A stretch of 64,000 nucleotides of DNA. Source: Cycas panzhihuaensis (taxonomy: Eukaryota > Cycadophyta). The DNA is taken from assembly GCA_023213395.1 (NCBI GenBank), contig CM041465.1, forward strand, positions 172,181,741 to 172,245,740. Reading direction: 5' to 3'. The translations under genes and the position numbers were made by a program. Each line of letters starts with the position of its first letter. The stretch's first letter is position 1. Below the pieces are notes generated by a model. It was not told where the DNA came from, did no database searches, and saw only the letters and a list, made by a program, of their open reading frames with translations. This document shows positions 1-9,917 of the stretch, in pieces.

Positions 1-299
1 AGCTTTGATGTGCTACATAATGTACACCCTCGTCATCTTTGTAGTCACATCTTGCTGCATATTTGGACAATACATATATCACTGCAAGTTTAGCAATGTC
101 TTTCCCACTCCAAAGTGTCCTGCAACTCGAGAGGTGTGAGCTTCTCTTATCCACTTCATTCGGTCTGCATGCTTTGGAATGCAAAGCTTGTCTTGCTTGC
201 AAAGAAGTCCATCTTTCACCGGAAATCAGCAACTACTTTTCTTCTTTGTCAGAGTTCAAAGATAGGCTTGAATGCCTCATCTTTCAAATATAAATCAAC

Positions 300-1060
300 A
301 TATTCATCATGGCAGAAAGGTTGAAATTGCATAGCTACCAACAAACTAGAAATACCTTCTTTGTTGAGGAGGTCCGGACAAAGAAGTCTGCAATCTTATT
401 TGTCGCTCCTTTCTTGTATTTAACCACGATGTGAAAGCTACGTAAATAGGACATCCACTTCATGTGCCTACCTACGCAATTTGGACTGAGTTTGCAAAAA
501 TTGCAAAGGCTTGTGGTCGGTGTGGATGACCACTTCTTTTCCCAACAAATATGGTGTCCAATGCTTCACTGCTTGGTGTAATGCATAGAGCTGCTTATCG
601 TAAGTTGGGTAGTTTATGACAGCTCCATTAAATGTCTCTGAATGCTATGCTATCAGTTTTCCTTCTTGCTTCAATACTGCTCCCATGGCATAGCCTGAAG
701 CATTTGTCTCCAATTCAAATGGCTTTTGCAGCGAGGGTAAAGCTAACACTGGTGCCTCACAAATTTTACCTTCAAAAGCTCGAAATCTTTTCTTGTTCAT
801 TCTCCCAATGAAACTTTGCATGTCCTCCCGTCGATGCATGAAGAGGTCTTTGCAATTTAAGAGAATCTAAAAATAAATTTTCTTAAATATTGACATGCAC
901 CAATGAAACTTCTTACCTCTGTGGTTGTCTTGGGTGTGGGCCAATTGAGAATGACTTTAATCTTTCTTGGGTCAATCTTCAATTCTCCTCCTCCAACCAC
1001 GAAACCTAAGAAGACGAGAGATTGCTTTCCAAACTCGCACTTCTTCAGATTGAGTTTCAA
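300..1060 (-). pseudogene. pol: gypsy A RT thumb and RNase H
   Basis: The thumb/connection sequence (LKKCEFGKQSLVFLGFVV, then WPTPKTTTEVRSFIG) is followed by RNase H with PVLALPSLQKPFELETNASG, where the family has E-x-D-A-S; the catalytic Asp reads Asn. Past the open frame the homology continues without a long ORF (ALHQAVKHWTPYLLGKEV, IHTDHKPLQFL, then YKKGATNKIADFF) to about base 380. The breaks at about 1060, 840 and 645 are frameshifts or stops. The sequence left of 300 is too decayed to name. Confidence 0.8.
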
Positions 1061-1063
1061 CTG

Positions 1064-1735
1064 CTACTCTTGGAGAACTTTGAGCACTTGCTCAACATGT
1101 TGGAGGTGCTCCTCCCATGTATGGCTAAAAATCAGAATATCATCTAGATAAACAATTACAAAGTCATCAATGAAGGGTCTTAATACCTCATTCATCAACC
1201 TCATGAAGGTGGCAGGTGCATTGCACAGACCAAACGGCATCACCAACCATTCGAACAATCCTTGCTTTGATTTGAAGGCTGTCTTCCAAGTATCCTCCTC
1301 TCGGATTCGAACCTGATGGTAGCCTGATTTCAAGTCTGTTTTGCTGAAATATCTTGCCGACTGCAGCTGGTCCAACAAGTCATCTATCCGTGGTAAGGGA
1401 TGTCTATTTTTTATGGTGATCTTGTTCAAAGCCCGGTAGTCAATGCACATTCTCCATCCTCCATCTTTCTTTGGCACCAAAACAATAGGTGATCCACATG
1501 GGGAACAACTTGGCTTGATCACTCCTTGTTCCAAGAGTTTTTGAATCTGCCTCTTAATCTCTTCATTCTCCAAAACTAAGTTTCGGTAGAGACTAAGATT
1601 CGGCAAAGGTGAATCAGCAACCAACTGAATTTCATGTTCAATTGCCCTTTTAGGGGGCAGCCCTTTTGGCTCTTGGAATACGTCAATGTACCTATTCCTT
1701 AGGCCTTCAATCTGCTGCACTTGCTTCCTATCCAA
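1064..1735 (-). pseudogene. pol: gypsy A reverse transcriptase
   Basis: The protease-RT linker (GLPPKRAIEHEIQL) leads into a well-preserved gypsy RT with [59 protein letters not shown] and the catalytic YLDDILIFS. The YxDD box is intact, so this is one of the best-kept RT cores in the window. The frame is lost just after LQHVEQVLKVLQE and resumes in the next entry. An active product is not expected, because the flanking domains are broken. Confidence 0.9.
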
Positions 1736-2231
1736 AGGCTCGTATTGAGGACTCTGCTTGCTCTTTTTCTTCCACCTTTGGCTTTATCATCAGTAGCACA
1801 AACTTCCTACAAGCATTAATCAATCTTTTCGCTTGTTGGGAAGATATGAGAGATATCTTCTTTTGTGGCTTTGATGCATTGATCAGATATGATTTCCCGT
1901 CCTTGATGAGTCGAATCTTTCTCAGCCTCCTATGATGAACTCCATCTCTATCATAGAGATATGGGCTGCCAAACACAACTTGACAAGCATCTAAAGGGAC
2001 TACTTCACATTCAACTTTGTCAATGAACTTTTCAGATATTGCAAATTTAAACTTACATTGGTGAGTAACCTGCAACTCTGAATCTTTTTGCAACCATCCA
2101 AGAGGATATGGTTTTGGATGTGCATGCATTTTAATCCCGTTCTTTACCAATGCTTCTGAGATTAAATTCTTTTGGCTTCCTCCATCAAAGATGGCATCAA
2201 CCAAACTTTGCTTCACTTGGATTCTTACCAC
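1728..2231 (-). pseudogene. gypsy A aspartic protease
   Basis: This retroviral-type aspartic protease domain would cut the gag-pol polyprotein. The active-site region reads AIFDGGSQKNLIS, where the family has D-S/T-G-A/S, so the residue after the catalytic Asp is changed to Gly and activity is doubtful. Downstream, the pattern ending in VVFGSPYLYDRDGVHH matches the second half of plant gypsy proteases. It overlaps the RT frame by eight bases in a different frame, which indicates a frameshift rather than natural programming. Confidence 0.8.
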
Positions 2232-2347
2232 GAAGAGCTCCTCTCTAATCTCTGGATCAACTTACTGATGGTTATTTTTAGGCTCCGCATTAGCCATGAG
2301 CATCAACTTCTCATTGGCTTCTTCAATGCCACAAACATTTTCATCAC

Positions 2348-3432
2348 CTACAGAGTTAAGTAAAGTTTTACCTTCAGTTTTAACTTTACCTTCCCCTTGT
2401 TCTTGGGTCGTTTCTCTGGGTGTAGGAACCAACAATCTTCGATGCTGTGACCCGCTCGCTTACAATGAGTACAAGTGACTTTGATTTGGGTGGTATTGGC
2501 TTGTTTCATCTTGCCAAAACCCCTAATGGATTGTTGTCCAACTTTACCTGGAAACCTCATTCCTCGGGCAAGTTTGTTGCTACCTTCTTGAGGTGCAAAC
2601 CTTTTCCTCTCGACATAAGCCTTCTTGTTCTTCTTTTCTATGGCAATCACCTTCTACTAGCTTCATCGAGCGATTTAACTTCAAACAGTTGAGGTTCTTG
2701 CTGAATATGCTGGTGCAGTCCTCCAATATATTTCAGCATCATGTCTTTACCCAGTAAAGAGATGCCCAACACAACTTGCTTTTGAAATTCTGTTGTGTAG
2801 TCTTGGACATTTTGGCCTCTTTCCTATCGGTAATATTGCCATTTAATCCTCCGTTGCTCTTCATACCCAATAGGATAGAATTGCTTCTTTATGAGGATTT
2901 TAAATTGTTTCCAGGTAATTTCAATTACATTATGGGATTTAAGGTATGCATTCCACCAAACTAATGCATGCTTAGACAATTTTAACCTAGCAAAAGTAAT
3001 TTTCTGCTGGTTTTTATACCCATAAATGGAAAAGTATGTTTCTAGTTGGTCCAACCAACCATCTAATTTTTCGGCATCCAAAGTTCCATCATAGATGGGC
3101 AATTCAAGTTTTGCCTCTACCTTGAATGGATGTGTTAATACCGCCAGATTGTCATCTTCTTCATCTTCTTGTTGGTCTTCTACTAGCTCTTCATTCATTT
3201 CCTCTTTCACCGGTTCATCTTCTTCCTTCTTTACGCCTTTGGCTGTTGAATAAGAGTTTGCAACTAGTTGCGCCACAAGTTGGGTTAGTCTGTCGAGGTT
3301 TTGCTCCATCTTCACAAACCTTTCCTCCATCTTCTGCTCTGGATCAACCATCTTCCTTTGTTGTTTACGTTCTTTCTCAAGAGGTTCGGTTAAAGGTTCA
3401 CCCGTTAACAAATATTGATATCTAGTTTTCAT
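2348..3432 (-). pseudogene. gag: gypsy A gag with zinc knuckle (broken)
   Basis: Gag forms the capsid shell and packages element RNA. The first in-frame ATG downstream of the primer site is at 3432; the open frame extends further upstream but runs into the primer site. The N-terminal part is highly charged (Glu/Lys-rich, residues about 20-110) and is followed by a retrotransposon gag domain with WWNAYLKS and WKQFKILIKKQFYP. A TAG at 2824-2826 stops it where the family continues. Homology resumes and ends with one CCHC zinc knuckle (CTHCKRAGHSIEDC, pattern CX2CX4HX4C) near 2450-2490. The stop is probably a decayed Gln codon, since the sequence just after it (ERGQNVQDYTTEFQ) is good gag. Confidence 0.85.
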
Positions 3433-3521
3433 AAAAACTTTCACAATGAAAGCAAGAGTTTTTTTTTTTTCTTTCTTTTTCTTTAAAAATCCCAAAGTTC
3501 CCAAGGGTTTTAAGAAAACTA

Positions 3522-3533
3522 GCTCTGATACCA
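3522..3533 (-). other. Primer-binding site of gypsy A (initiator tRNA-Met type)
   Basis: On the minus strand this reads TGGTATCAGAGC, the standard plant LTR-retrotransposon primer site complementary to the 3' end of initiator tRNA-Met. It fixes the 5' end of the internal region and places the 5' LTR immediately to its right. Confidence 0.9.
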
Positions 3534-4410
3534 AAATATTAATCTAAATTTGAATGGGAAAGTGAAGACTTAAACCAATTGAAACAAATCCAGAACAATT
3601 TACAATAATATTACATAAAATTGAAGATATTTAGGATTTTTCTTAAGAAACTCCTTTTGTTTGTGCTCTATTGAGCATGCAAGGGACTGCTACAGTAATT
3701 TGGGAGAGAGAAACTGAGTGTTGGGTGCTTCTTGAGCTGCTACACGTTCTTTGGAACCTCTGTTTTTGAAGTCTGCACAGAGTTTTTGGTTGTCGATGAC
3801 CAAAAACCTCTTTTCTTGGTGAAGAAATCTTGCTAGCGTCTCTTTCTTGGACTGTTGTTGCTGTTATCTTCCTCCCTCGGCTGCGACTTCAATCTTTTGG
3901 GCTCCTTCACGATCCCCACAACGGATTTTGGGCTGCACTTCCATTCCTTTCCTCTCTCTACGCAGAATTTCAGATGTTGGAGCCGTTCTCTCTTTTCGGA
4001 AAGTGATTTTAAATAACTCTCCTCGAATCTTGCTCCATGTACTGCGTGTATGGATGCGGCGTCCTCTTTTCCTTGCAGAATTTCTGTTGTTCATTCCAAG
4101 ATCTTCGCCATTTAAAACCCTATAATGCGTTCTACCTTGCACGGATTTTTCCGTTTTTCCAACGGATTCCAAAACGGCTTAAGAAATCTTGGTAAAATCC
4201 TTTTAATTCCGAGATTTTTCTCCTTAAACGTGTAGAGGACACGTGTGAGAAGTTGCTCCTCGAATTTCGTGCGAAACGGACTTAATTTGTGACGCCAAAA
4301 TCGCTGTCGTTTTTATTATTTTTCCATTTTTCACTTTTCAGGTAGCAGCTGCCACACCTGCAATAGCACCTGGGTAGCAGTGACAGCACCTGGGTAGCAC
4401 CTAGTTGCAA
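3534..4410 (-). repeat. Probable 5' LTR region of gypsy A (outer boundary not fixed)
   Basis: This sequence lies directly upstream of the primer site, so it should be the 5' LTR. The inner end is ambiguous: the first TG (CA on the minus strand) is at 3551, an unusually long 17 bases from the primer site, so the true end may have mutated. No partner LTR is in the window to fix the outer end. Near 4340-4405 there is a short direct repeat of GCACCTGGGTAGCA. Open frames here look fortuitous. Confidence 0.5.
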
Positions 4411-4439
4411 TTGTAGAAATACATTTTTTTACATTTTTT

Positions 4440-4519
4440 AAGCCTCTTTAAGGCGTTTTTCTACTAAATAAAGACCATTAAGCCTTTTTAAGGCATTTTT
4501 CTACTAAATAAAGACCATT
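4440..4519. repeat. Two-copy 40-bp tandem repeat
   Basis: Two adjacent copies of a 40-base unit containing TTTTTCTACTAAATAAAGAC differ at only two or three positions (CTCTTT versus CTTTTT, GGCG versus GGCA). It sits between gypsy A and the truncated start of C1. Confidence 0.9.
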
Positions 4520-4584
4520 AACATGAAAAACAAGGTATTTTAAGAGTATTATAACTTAAAGATCCGAAAACTGATCATCAAAGC

Positions 4585-5942
4585 TGTAACAGGAAAGGAC
4601 ACCTTGCAAAAGATTGTCGCATTGACTACAACAGGTTGCCTTGTCATCAACAACAACAACATCAAGCCCACAATGTTGATAAGAGTCATGATGACTTATT
4701 TGCAGGAGCAAATCTCATTGAGGCATGTATTCAACAAAGCAGGGAAGCATCCACTTCATTTCCTGCTTCTAGACCTAAGAGGTACATCGAGGCACACTGT
4801 GGCACAACCATTTGTCAGCTTGATTCGCCATTACCTCGACCTCTTGGACAGGCAAATACTGCATAAACATCATCATCAGACTGGGTTATGGACACAGGAG
4901 CTACCCAACACATGAGTTGTCATTGGGACTTCTTCCAGGATTTTGATTCAGAGGTCACCGGAGTAGTACACATGGCCGATAAGTCGACACAACTTGTTCA
5001 AGGCATGGGCTCCATATGCCTGAAGCTCCCAGGCCTGCCCAATTTTACTTTAAAAGATGTCTTGTATATTCCCCATCTCAAACAAAACCTTTTGTTGTTA
5101 TCCACACTTGTCTCCCGTCGATTCGACCTAAGTGTCACAGCTAATGATCAAGTTCTTAGTATTATTCACCCGCCTTCATGTTCTGTGGTAATGACTGGGA
5201 AACTTGAAGGTAAGCTATTTAGACTAACTGGAACCACATTGTCTTCTTCTGCATATCAAGTTGTTGCCCCCATCTGTGATGAAGAAGAACTTGCATATAA
5301 TGTCACATTGACTCATTCCAAGCTGTCCCCAGAAGCTCTCTGGCATGCTCACATGGAGCACATCAAACTTGATCGACTTAAGAAAATCTCCCATTCCACT
5401 CCAGGTTTGCCCAGATTTTCCTCTAAGCCATTCAAATGTGAAACTTGCATTATTGCCAAATCTCATCGGCAACCATTTCCCCAGAGTCAATGGAAAGCCA
5501 GTCAACCTCTTGAATTAGTACACTCAGACATCTGTGGGCCTATGACTATCCCTTCTCTCACAGGGAAGAGGTACTATATTACATTTATTGATGACTTCAC
5601 TCGAAAGGTATGGGTGACCTTTCTAAAATCAAAAGATGAAGCATTCACAATATTCAAGGCATTCAAGACTCTCACTGAGAAGGAATCTGGATATCAGCTG
5701 AAGTGTCTCAAGACTAACAATGGTGGCGAATACACTTCAAATGAATTCAAAGACTTCTTGCGTCACCAAGGGATCAAGCATCAAACAACTATTGCAGGTA
5801 CCCCTCAATAGAATGGTGTTGCTGAAAGGGCTAATAGAACCATAATGAATATGGCACGAGCTATGCTTGTCTTCAAGAATATACCTGCATATCTTTGGGC
5901 CGAAGCTATTTATACTGCAGTCTACTGCATGAACAACATAAG
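4585..5942 (+). pseudogene. pol: C1 zinc-knuckle remnant, protease and integrase N-terminal half
   Basis: The zinc knuckle retains its second half (CNRKGHLAKDC). The protease active site DTGATQHMSCH is intact (start of the open frame at 4888). It is followed by LKDVLYIPHLKQNL, the pre-integrase zinc region (LWHAHMEHIKLDRL and CETCIIAKSHRQPF) and the integrase core with HSDICGPM, FIDDFTRKVWV and LKTNNGGEY, where the second catalytic Asp (normally in S-D-N-G) is Asn. A TAG at 5809-5811 falls in TPQ*NGV just before the catalytic Glu (GVAERANRT). The gene is then cut by the solo LTR at 5943. Confidence 0.9.
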
Positions 5943-6769
5943 TGTTGACTTAGATTTCCTACTGCACTTATGGGAAAGGTACACTTGTCAAGGTTACACA
6001 GGCTATAGTCTAGTTAGGATACAGTCAACATGATTATCCACATACATTTCACAGATTATTTAATGTTTCCACATAATTATATCACAAGGTACACGAGTAC
6101 GTAAATCAGCACATATTCAGCATTCCATCCTCATAGACACAGAGAATACACAGTTTTCCACGTAACTTCTTATTTTATTAAGCAATAATTCTTTTACACA
6201 AGGTGTTGGAATGCATTTCCTGTGCATTCTAGCCTTATACACTAAGTTTCACATGCGTACCCAGGAGGTACCCATCAAATACGGCTTGTCATCATGCGTA
6301 CCAATCTCCGTACCAATGTATGCTGGTATACTCGGCTCTCACCCTTAACCGAATGGTCCTTAGGAAGTCATATAAATACGCTCCTTGGTGTCTTTCATTG
6401 TAGGGTTATGGTATCTGTCATAACCGTACCTTTTCCATCATGCGTACCTCTTCCTAACCATTGGTTAGACTCATGTCGTTGTCTTAACTCGTCCAGTACA
6501 TCAAATGCGTGCGTATGACGCCACCCGGGCTCCCTTCTATCCGGTCTTTCCATGCGTTCGATCCTGCTCGCTTGCGTTACGCCCGAGGTAATGCGTATAC
6601 GTGTTGCGTGCCTTACTAGGTACGCACATCATACACGCACGAATCTTGGATTCTCCATTTTTCTCTGCATGCGTACTTCCATATGGTCCATACCTGCACA
6701 GTCCAAGGAAAATCGGCTCCTCTCTGGTTGCCCATAGCCCAGCGTGTCACATTATGCTCCAACAATAAG
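5938..6769. mobile_element. Solo LTR (5943-6764) with 5-bp target duplication inside C1 integrase
   Basis: Comparison with C2 shows extra DNA after AACATAAG. The insert starts TGTTG at 5943 and ends CAACA at 6764, a perfect 5-bp terminal inverted pair with canonical TG...CA ends. It is flanked by identical ATAAG at 5938-5942 and 6765-6769. No coding domain, primer site or second LTR is present, so it is a solo LTR (822 bp) left by recombination between the LTRs of a full element. A TATA-like TATAAATA lies at 6371-6378, suggesting plus-strand orientation. It is unrelated by eye to the other LTRs in the window and is rich in GCGTAC-type motifs. Confidence 0.93.
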
Positions 6770-7300
6770 TCCATCGAAGATTGGCCCGTCTCCAAATGAA
6801 CGATGGACTGGACGGACCCCCACCGTCCATCACTTCAAAATTTTTGGCTCTACTTGTTATGCTCACATTCTTGATGAGCATAGAAATAAGCTCCAGCCGT
6901 GAGCTTTAAAGGGCATCTTTGTTAGGTACCACATGAACAAGAAAGGGTACAAGATCTTCATTCCAACATTAAAGAAGATCATTATCACTAGGGATGTGGT
7001 GTTTGCGGAGACAGAGGATCAACTACTTCAACTTGATTCTAAAGCACCCTCTCATAGATACAACGATGTCTAGGAATATGATGTACAGATTCCAACATTT
7101 GGGGAGACATCAAGAAATACTCAAAATTTTGGAATCGACAATAGAGCCACGAAGGACACTATCCTTGACTCGATCCTGCGTACAATCCAAGCGCCAACTT
7201 GGGAGAATAGTCGAATCACCACGCCAAGCATCAAAAGGAAAAAGAGTTGCGTAAGAACCACCTTAACCACCTTACCTTGAGTGTGGTCGCCTTCTCCAAA
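6770..7300 (+). pseudogene. pol: C1 integrase C-terminal part and integrase-RT linker
   Basis: Homology with C2 (about 47,010-47,560) resumes directly after the solo LTR: the conserved H-F-K-I-F-G-S/T-x-CYAHI and A-L-K-G-I-F-V-G-Y type sequence that follows the copia integrase core, then I-T-R-D-V-V-F. No single frame stays open because of several small indels. Open frames listed in other frames here are not real genes. Confidence 0.8.
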
Positions 7301-7302
7301 GA

Positions 7303-8526
7303 ATGTCATCGACCTCCAGACCATACATCTCCCATGATCCTTTTCAGGATCAAAATGAAGACCAGGATGTTGTGGAAATGAGAACGTCGTTCCCAACCAA
7401 AGTTTTTCGAGAAGCCTACCAGTTGCACAAAGACTTGAGATCTGATGAGGTAGGCAAAACTGACACTCGAAACAGTGCCTACAGAGCAAGGGAGCAAACA
7501 TCACTTCCCATAGAGCTTAAACCAGCTGAACTGCACCTTGCTTCAAATGACGAGCCTCTATCATACCAAGAAACTGTGAAACACACAGTTTGGAGAAATG
7601 CCATGAATGATGAATACCAATCCTTGATCAAGAGCGGTACATGGGAGCTCGTTGATCTGCCTTTGGGAAGGAAGGTAATCAGAAACAAATGGGTGTTCAA
7701 AAATAAATACAGATCAGACGGCACCCTTGAAAAACACAAGGTGAGGTTGGTCGCAAAAGGATTCACTCAGAGGGAAGGCATCGACTACACAGAAGTCTTC
7801 GCACCAACTACCAAATGGCCCACAATCAAAGCACTTGTGGCCTTGGCTGCTCAACAGGGTTGGAAAATCTACCAACTCGATGTGAAAACTACTTTTCTCA
7901 ATGGAGATTTGGAAGAAGAAATCTACATGACATAGCTTGAAGGCTTTGAGATAGCAGGACAAGAGCAGAAAGTGTGTAGACTAAAAAAGTCGTTATATGG
8001 CCTAAAACAAGCCCCTCGCGCTTGGTTCACCAAGTTGTCCAACAAAATGAGGCAACTTGGATATGAGATATGTGACTATCAAGACGTTGATGCAACTTTG
8101 TTCATTAAGAGAGAAAAAGGCAAAGTCACATATCTCCTGATCTTTGTGGACGACATGCTAATAATCGAAACAAAGGAGCAGGATATCAACAAATTAAAGA
8201 TGGACTTGTCAAAATCCTTTGAATTGTCTGACCTCGGACTAATGAGATATTATTTGGGAATTGAGGTAACCCAATGCAATGGAAAAATCTTTCTCTCCCA
8301 AGGAAAATATATCAATGATCTTCTAATCAAGTTCCGATTAGAAGATGCCAGAATAGTGTATACTCCAATGGAGCCCAATGTCAAACTTTCCGATGAAGAC
8401 ATTCGAGAGGCAGACACAACACTTTATCGACAACTTGTAGGTAGCCTCATTTATGTTACCAACACAAGGCTAGATATTGCCGATACCGTTGGCATTCTTG
8501 CCCGTTACATGCCAACTCCAAAGTAG
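7303..8526 (+). pseudogene. pol: C1 reverse transcriptase
   Basis: The copia RT contains [71 protein letters not shown] and the catalytic FVDDMLI box, followed by LGLMRYYLGIEV and TLYRQLVGSLIYVTNTR. Two in-frame TAG codons break it: 7933-7935, where C2 has CAG at 48173-48175, and 8524-8526, where C2 has CAG at 48764-48766. Both are single C-to-T changes. Between them the frame is fully open. Confidence 0.92.
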
Positions 8527-9093
8527 AACCATTGGCAAGCAGTAATACGAGTGTTGAAGTACCTAAAGATGACCAACAAACTTGGTTTGTTGTATGAGCA
8601 CAACAATGATTTTAGACTTACAACATACACAAACTCAGATTTTGCCGGTGATAAAAATACAGGAAAATCAACGTCTGGGTACATCACATTTCTTGGAACA
8701 ACTCCAATTTCATGGCGGTCAAGGCGGCAAAAAATCACTCTAGATTCTACTGTTGAAGCCGAACACATAGTTACTTTTGAGACTAGCAAGGAGGTGATAT
8801 GGCTTCGCAAATTATTACAGACTTTGGATATCACCCAAACAGGTCCAACGAGCTTACATGTGGACAATCAGTCAGCAATCCACATGGCCAAGAATCTTGT
8901 TTTTCATGATCGTACAAAGCACATTAGTACAAAAGTCCACAGGATTTGGGAACTGGTCCATGACGGCACAATACAATTAGAACACTGGCCCACAGTAGAT
9001 CAAGTGGTTGATATCTTCACCAAACCACTGCAAAGGGTGAAGTTTGAACAAGACGATGCTAGCCTTGGCCTCAGGGCCTCCATCTCCAACTGA
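8527..9093 (+). pseudogene. pol: C1 RNase H
   Basis: The copia RNase H contains TYTNSDFAGDKNTGKSTSGY, ISWRSRRQKITLDSTVEAE, HVDNQSAIHMAKN and the family tail TKHISTKVHRIWELV and VVDIFTKPLQRVKFEQ. It ends at SISN with a TGA at 9091. C2 has the same C-terminus (LRASISN), so this end is natural. Relative to C2, about six residues before the end are changed by a small indel (FEQDDASLG against FEQFRQQLG). Confidence 0.9.
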
Positions 9094-9128
9094 TTGAAGG
9101 AGATGGCACACAGGATCAACATACTCTA

Positions 9129-9275
9129 TCCCATTCGTGAAAACCCCTTGTGGGCGCCAAAGGATTAGAGTAAGTCTCTGCCCTCCCATTCGTGAAAACC
9201 CCTCATGGGCGCGAAAGGAGTTGGGTTGTACTTGTTTCAAAAATTAGAACCTGTGAAAACCCGAAAGGGGATGGG
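9129..9275 (+). repeat. C1 post-pol direct repeats containing CGTGAAAACCCC
   Basis: Between the pol stop and the 3' LTR, the motif TTCGTGAAAACCCC followed by a T/C-rich GGGCGC and GAAAGGA/CAAAGGA appears twice about 57 bases apart, with a third shortened copy (CCTGTGAAAACCCGAAAGGG). C2 carries the same arrangement at about 49,357-49,505, so it is a family feature rather than a chance duplication. Short complementary runs (CCCAT with ATGGG) could form hairpins. Function unknown. Confidence 0.75.
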
Positions 9276-9549
9276 GGATGACGAAACGGTATATGGAGAC
9301 TCAGCAGATTGAAGCTGCACAACCAACTTGTACTGCTTGGCTATCTGGCTACACTCAAAGAGCCGCCTGAGCCACTTCATAGAATAGGAAGTCAAGTCCA
9401 TGGGTTTTTATTCCCCTGAGGGTTTTCCCACAAATGTGTCTTGTAGGTTGTAGAATTTTTTTTCTCAATGTAATGATGAGGCTAAAATGAAGACCTCATA
9501 GATTAGAATAGGATAAAGGAAAATGACTTTCTGCCATTAAGGGAGAGAT

Positions 9550-9917
9550 TGTGACAATGTTAATGTCATATGGTCATTTCATAAAGTTAAAATTAGATAA
9601 AGTCACTTTTATATTTATCACTTTAGGATAAGGTGACTATGCTTAAGTCACTTAAGTGAAATGACATAAAGTTCATTTCATTGTAATTTCATGTAATCTC
9701 ATTTGAATGTCATGGAGAGGGAAAACTCAAATTCCAAACCCTAATGAGCATTCTTATTATATAAGCTGAAATTACATGGAGAGTGATCATATTCTACACT
9801 TCTCCTCTTTGAGCTCAAACTGTTAGCATTTCTCTTGTTGAGTGTATTGTGCTTGTCTCCACTATTTGCCATTGTGTAGTGTTAGTGCACTAGATCCCTA
9901 GATCCATTCCCTCAACA
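9550..9917 (+). repeat. C1 3' LTR
   Basis: It follows a purine-rich tract (AAGGGAGAGA) and is collinear with the two C2 LTRs. It starts TGTGACAATG and ends CCCTCAACA; length 368 bp against 367 bp in C2. A TATA-like TATATAA lies at 9758-9764, and the palindrome TCACTTAAGTGA at 9648-9659. The downstream flank starts AGTAT. Confidence 0.93.

Larger units (their letters stand above)
1..3533 (-). mobile_element. Ty3/gypsy element A, internal region, truncated by window edge
   Basis: Reading leftward on the minus strand, the order is primer-binding site, gag with zinc knuckle, aspartic protease, reverse transcriptase and RNase H. This gag-PR-RT-RH order is that of Ty3/gypsy (copia places integrase before RT). 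Integrase and the 3' LTR would lie left of base 1. The frame breaks between gag and zinc knuckle, between protease and RT, and between RT and RNase H, so the copy is dead. Domain assignments rest on residues visible in translation; the clade within gypsy was not resolved. Confidence 0.9.
4577..9917 (+). mobile_element. Ty1/copia element C1, 5'-truncated, interrupted by a solo LTR
   Basis: The order is zinc-knuckle remnant, protease, integrase, RT, RNase H and 3' LTR, which is copia order. It is closely related to complete element C2 (42,298-50,144), which supplies the comparison. C1 begins abruptly inside the zinc knuckle: similarity to C2 starts near 4577, so the 5' LTR, leader and most of gag are missing. 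An 822-bp solo LTR splits the integrase. Stops at 5809, 7933 and 8524 are TAG. Confidence 0.95.

Noticed and set aside
903-1151. Plus-strand open frame of 82 codons
   Set aside because: It is the complement of well-supported gypsy A RT on the minus strand.
3864-4172. Minus-strand 102-codon Arg/Glu-rich open frame
   Set aside because: It lies in the presumed LTR of gypsy A, has no motif and no homologue in the other copies here.
4545-4549. AGTAT before C1 matches AGTAT after the C1 3' LTR (9918-9922), a possible target duplication
   Set aside because: C1 begins inside its zinc knuckle, not at an LTR, and about 28 bases lie between AGTAT and the homology start. A five-base match within the neighbourhood is likely by chance.
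6294-6737. Two open frames (74 and 61 codons) in the C1 insertion
   Set aside because: They lie wholly inside the solo LTR, show no family motif, and the second-strand and frame context do not support coding.
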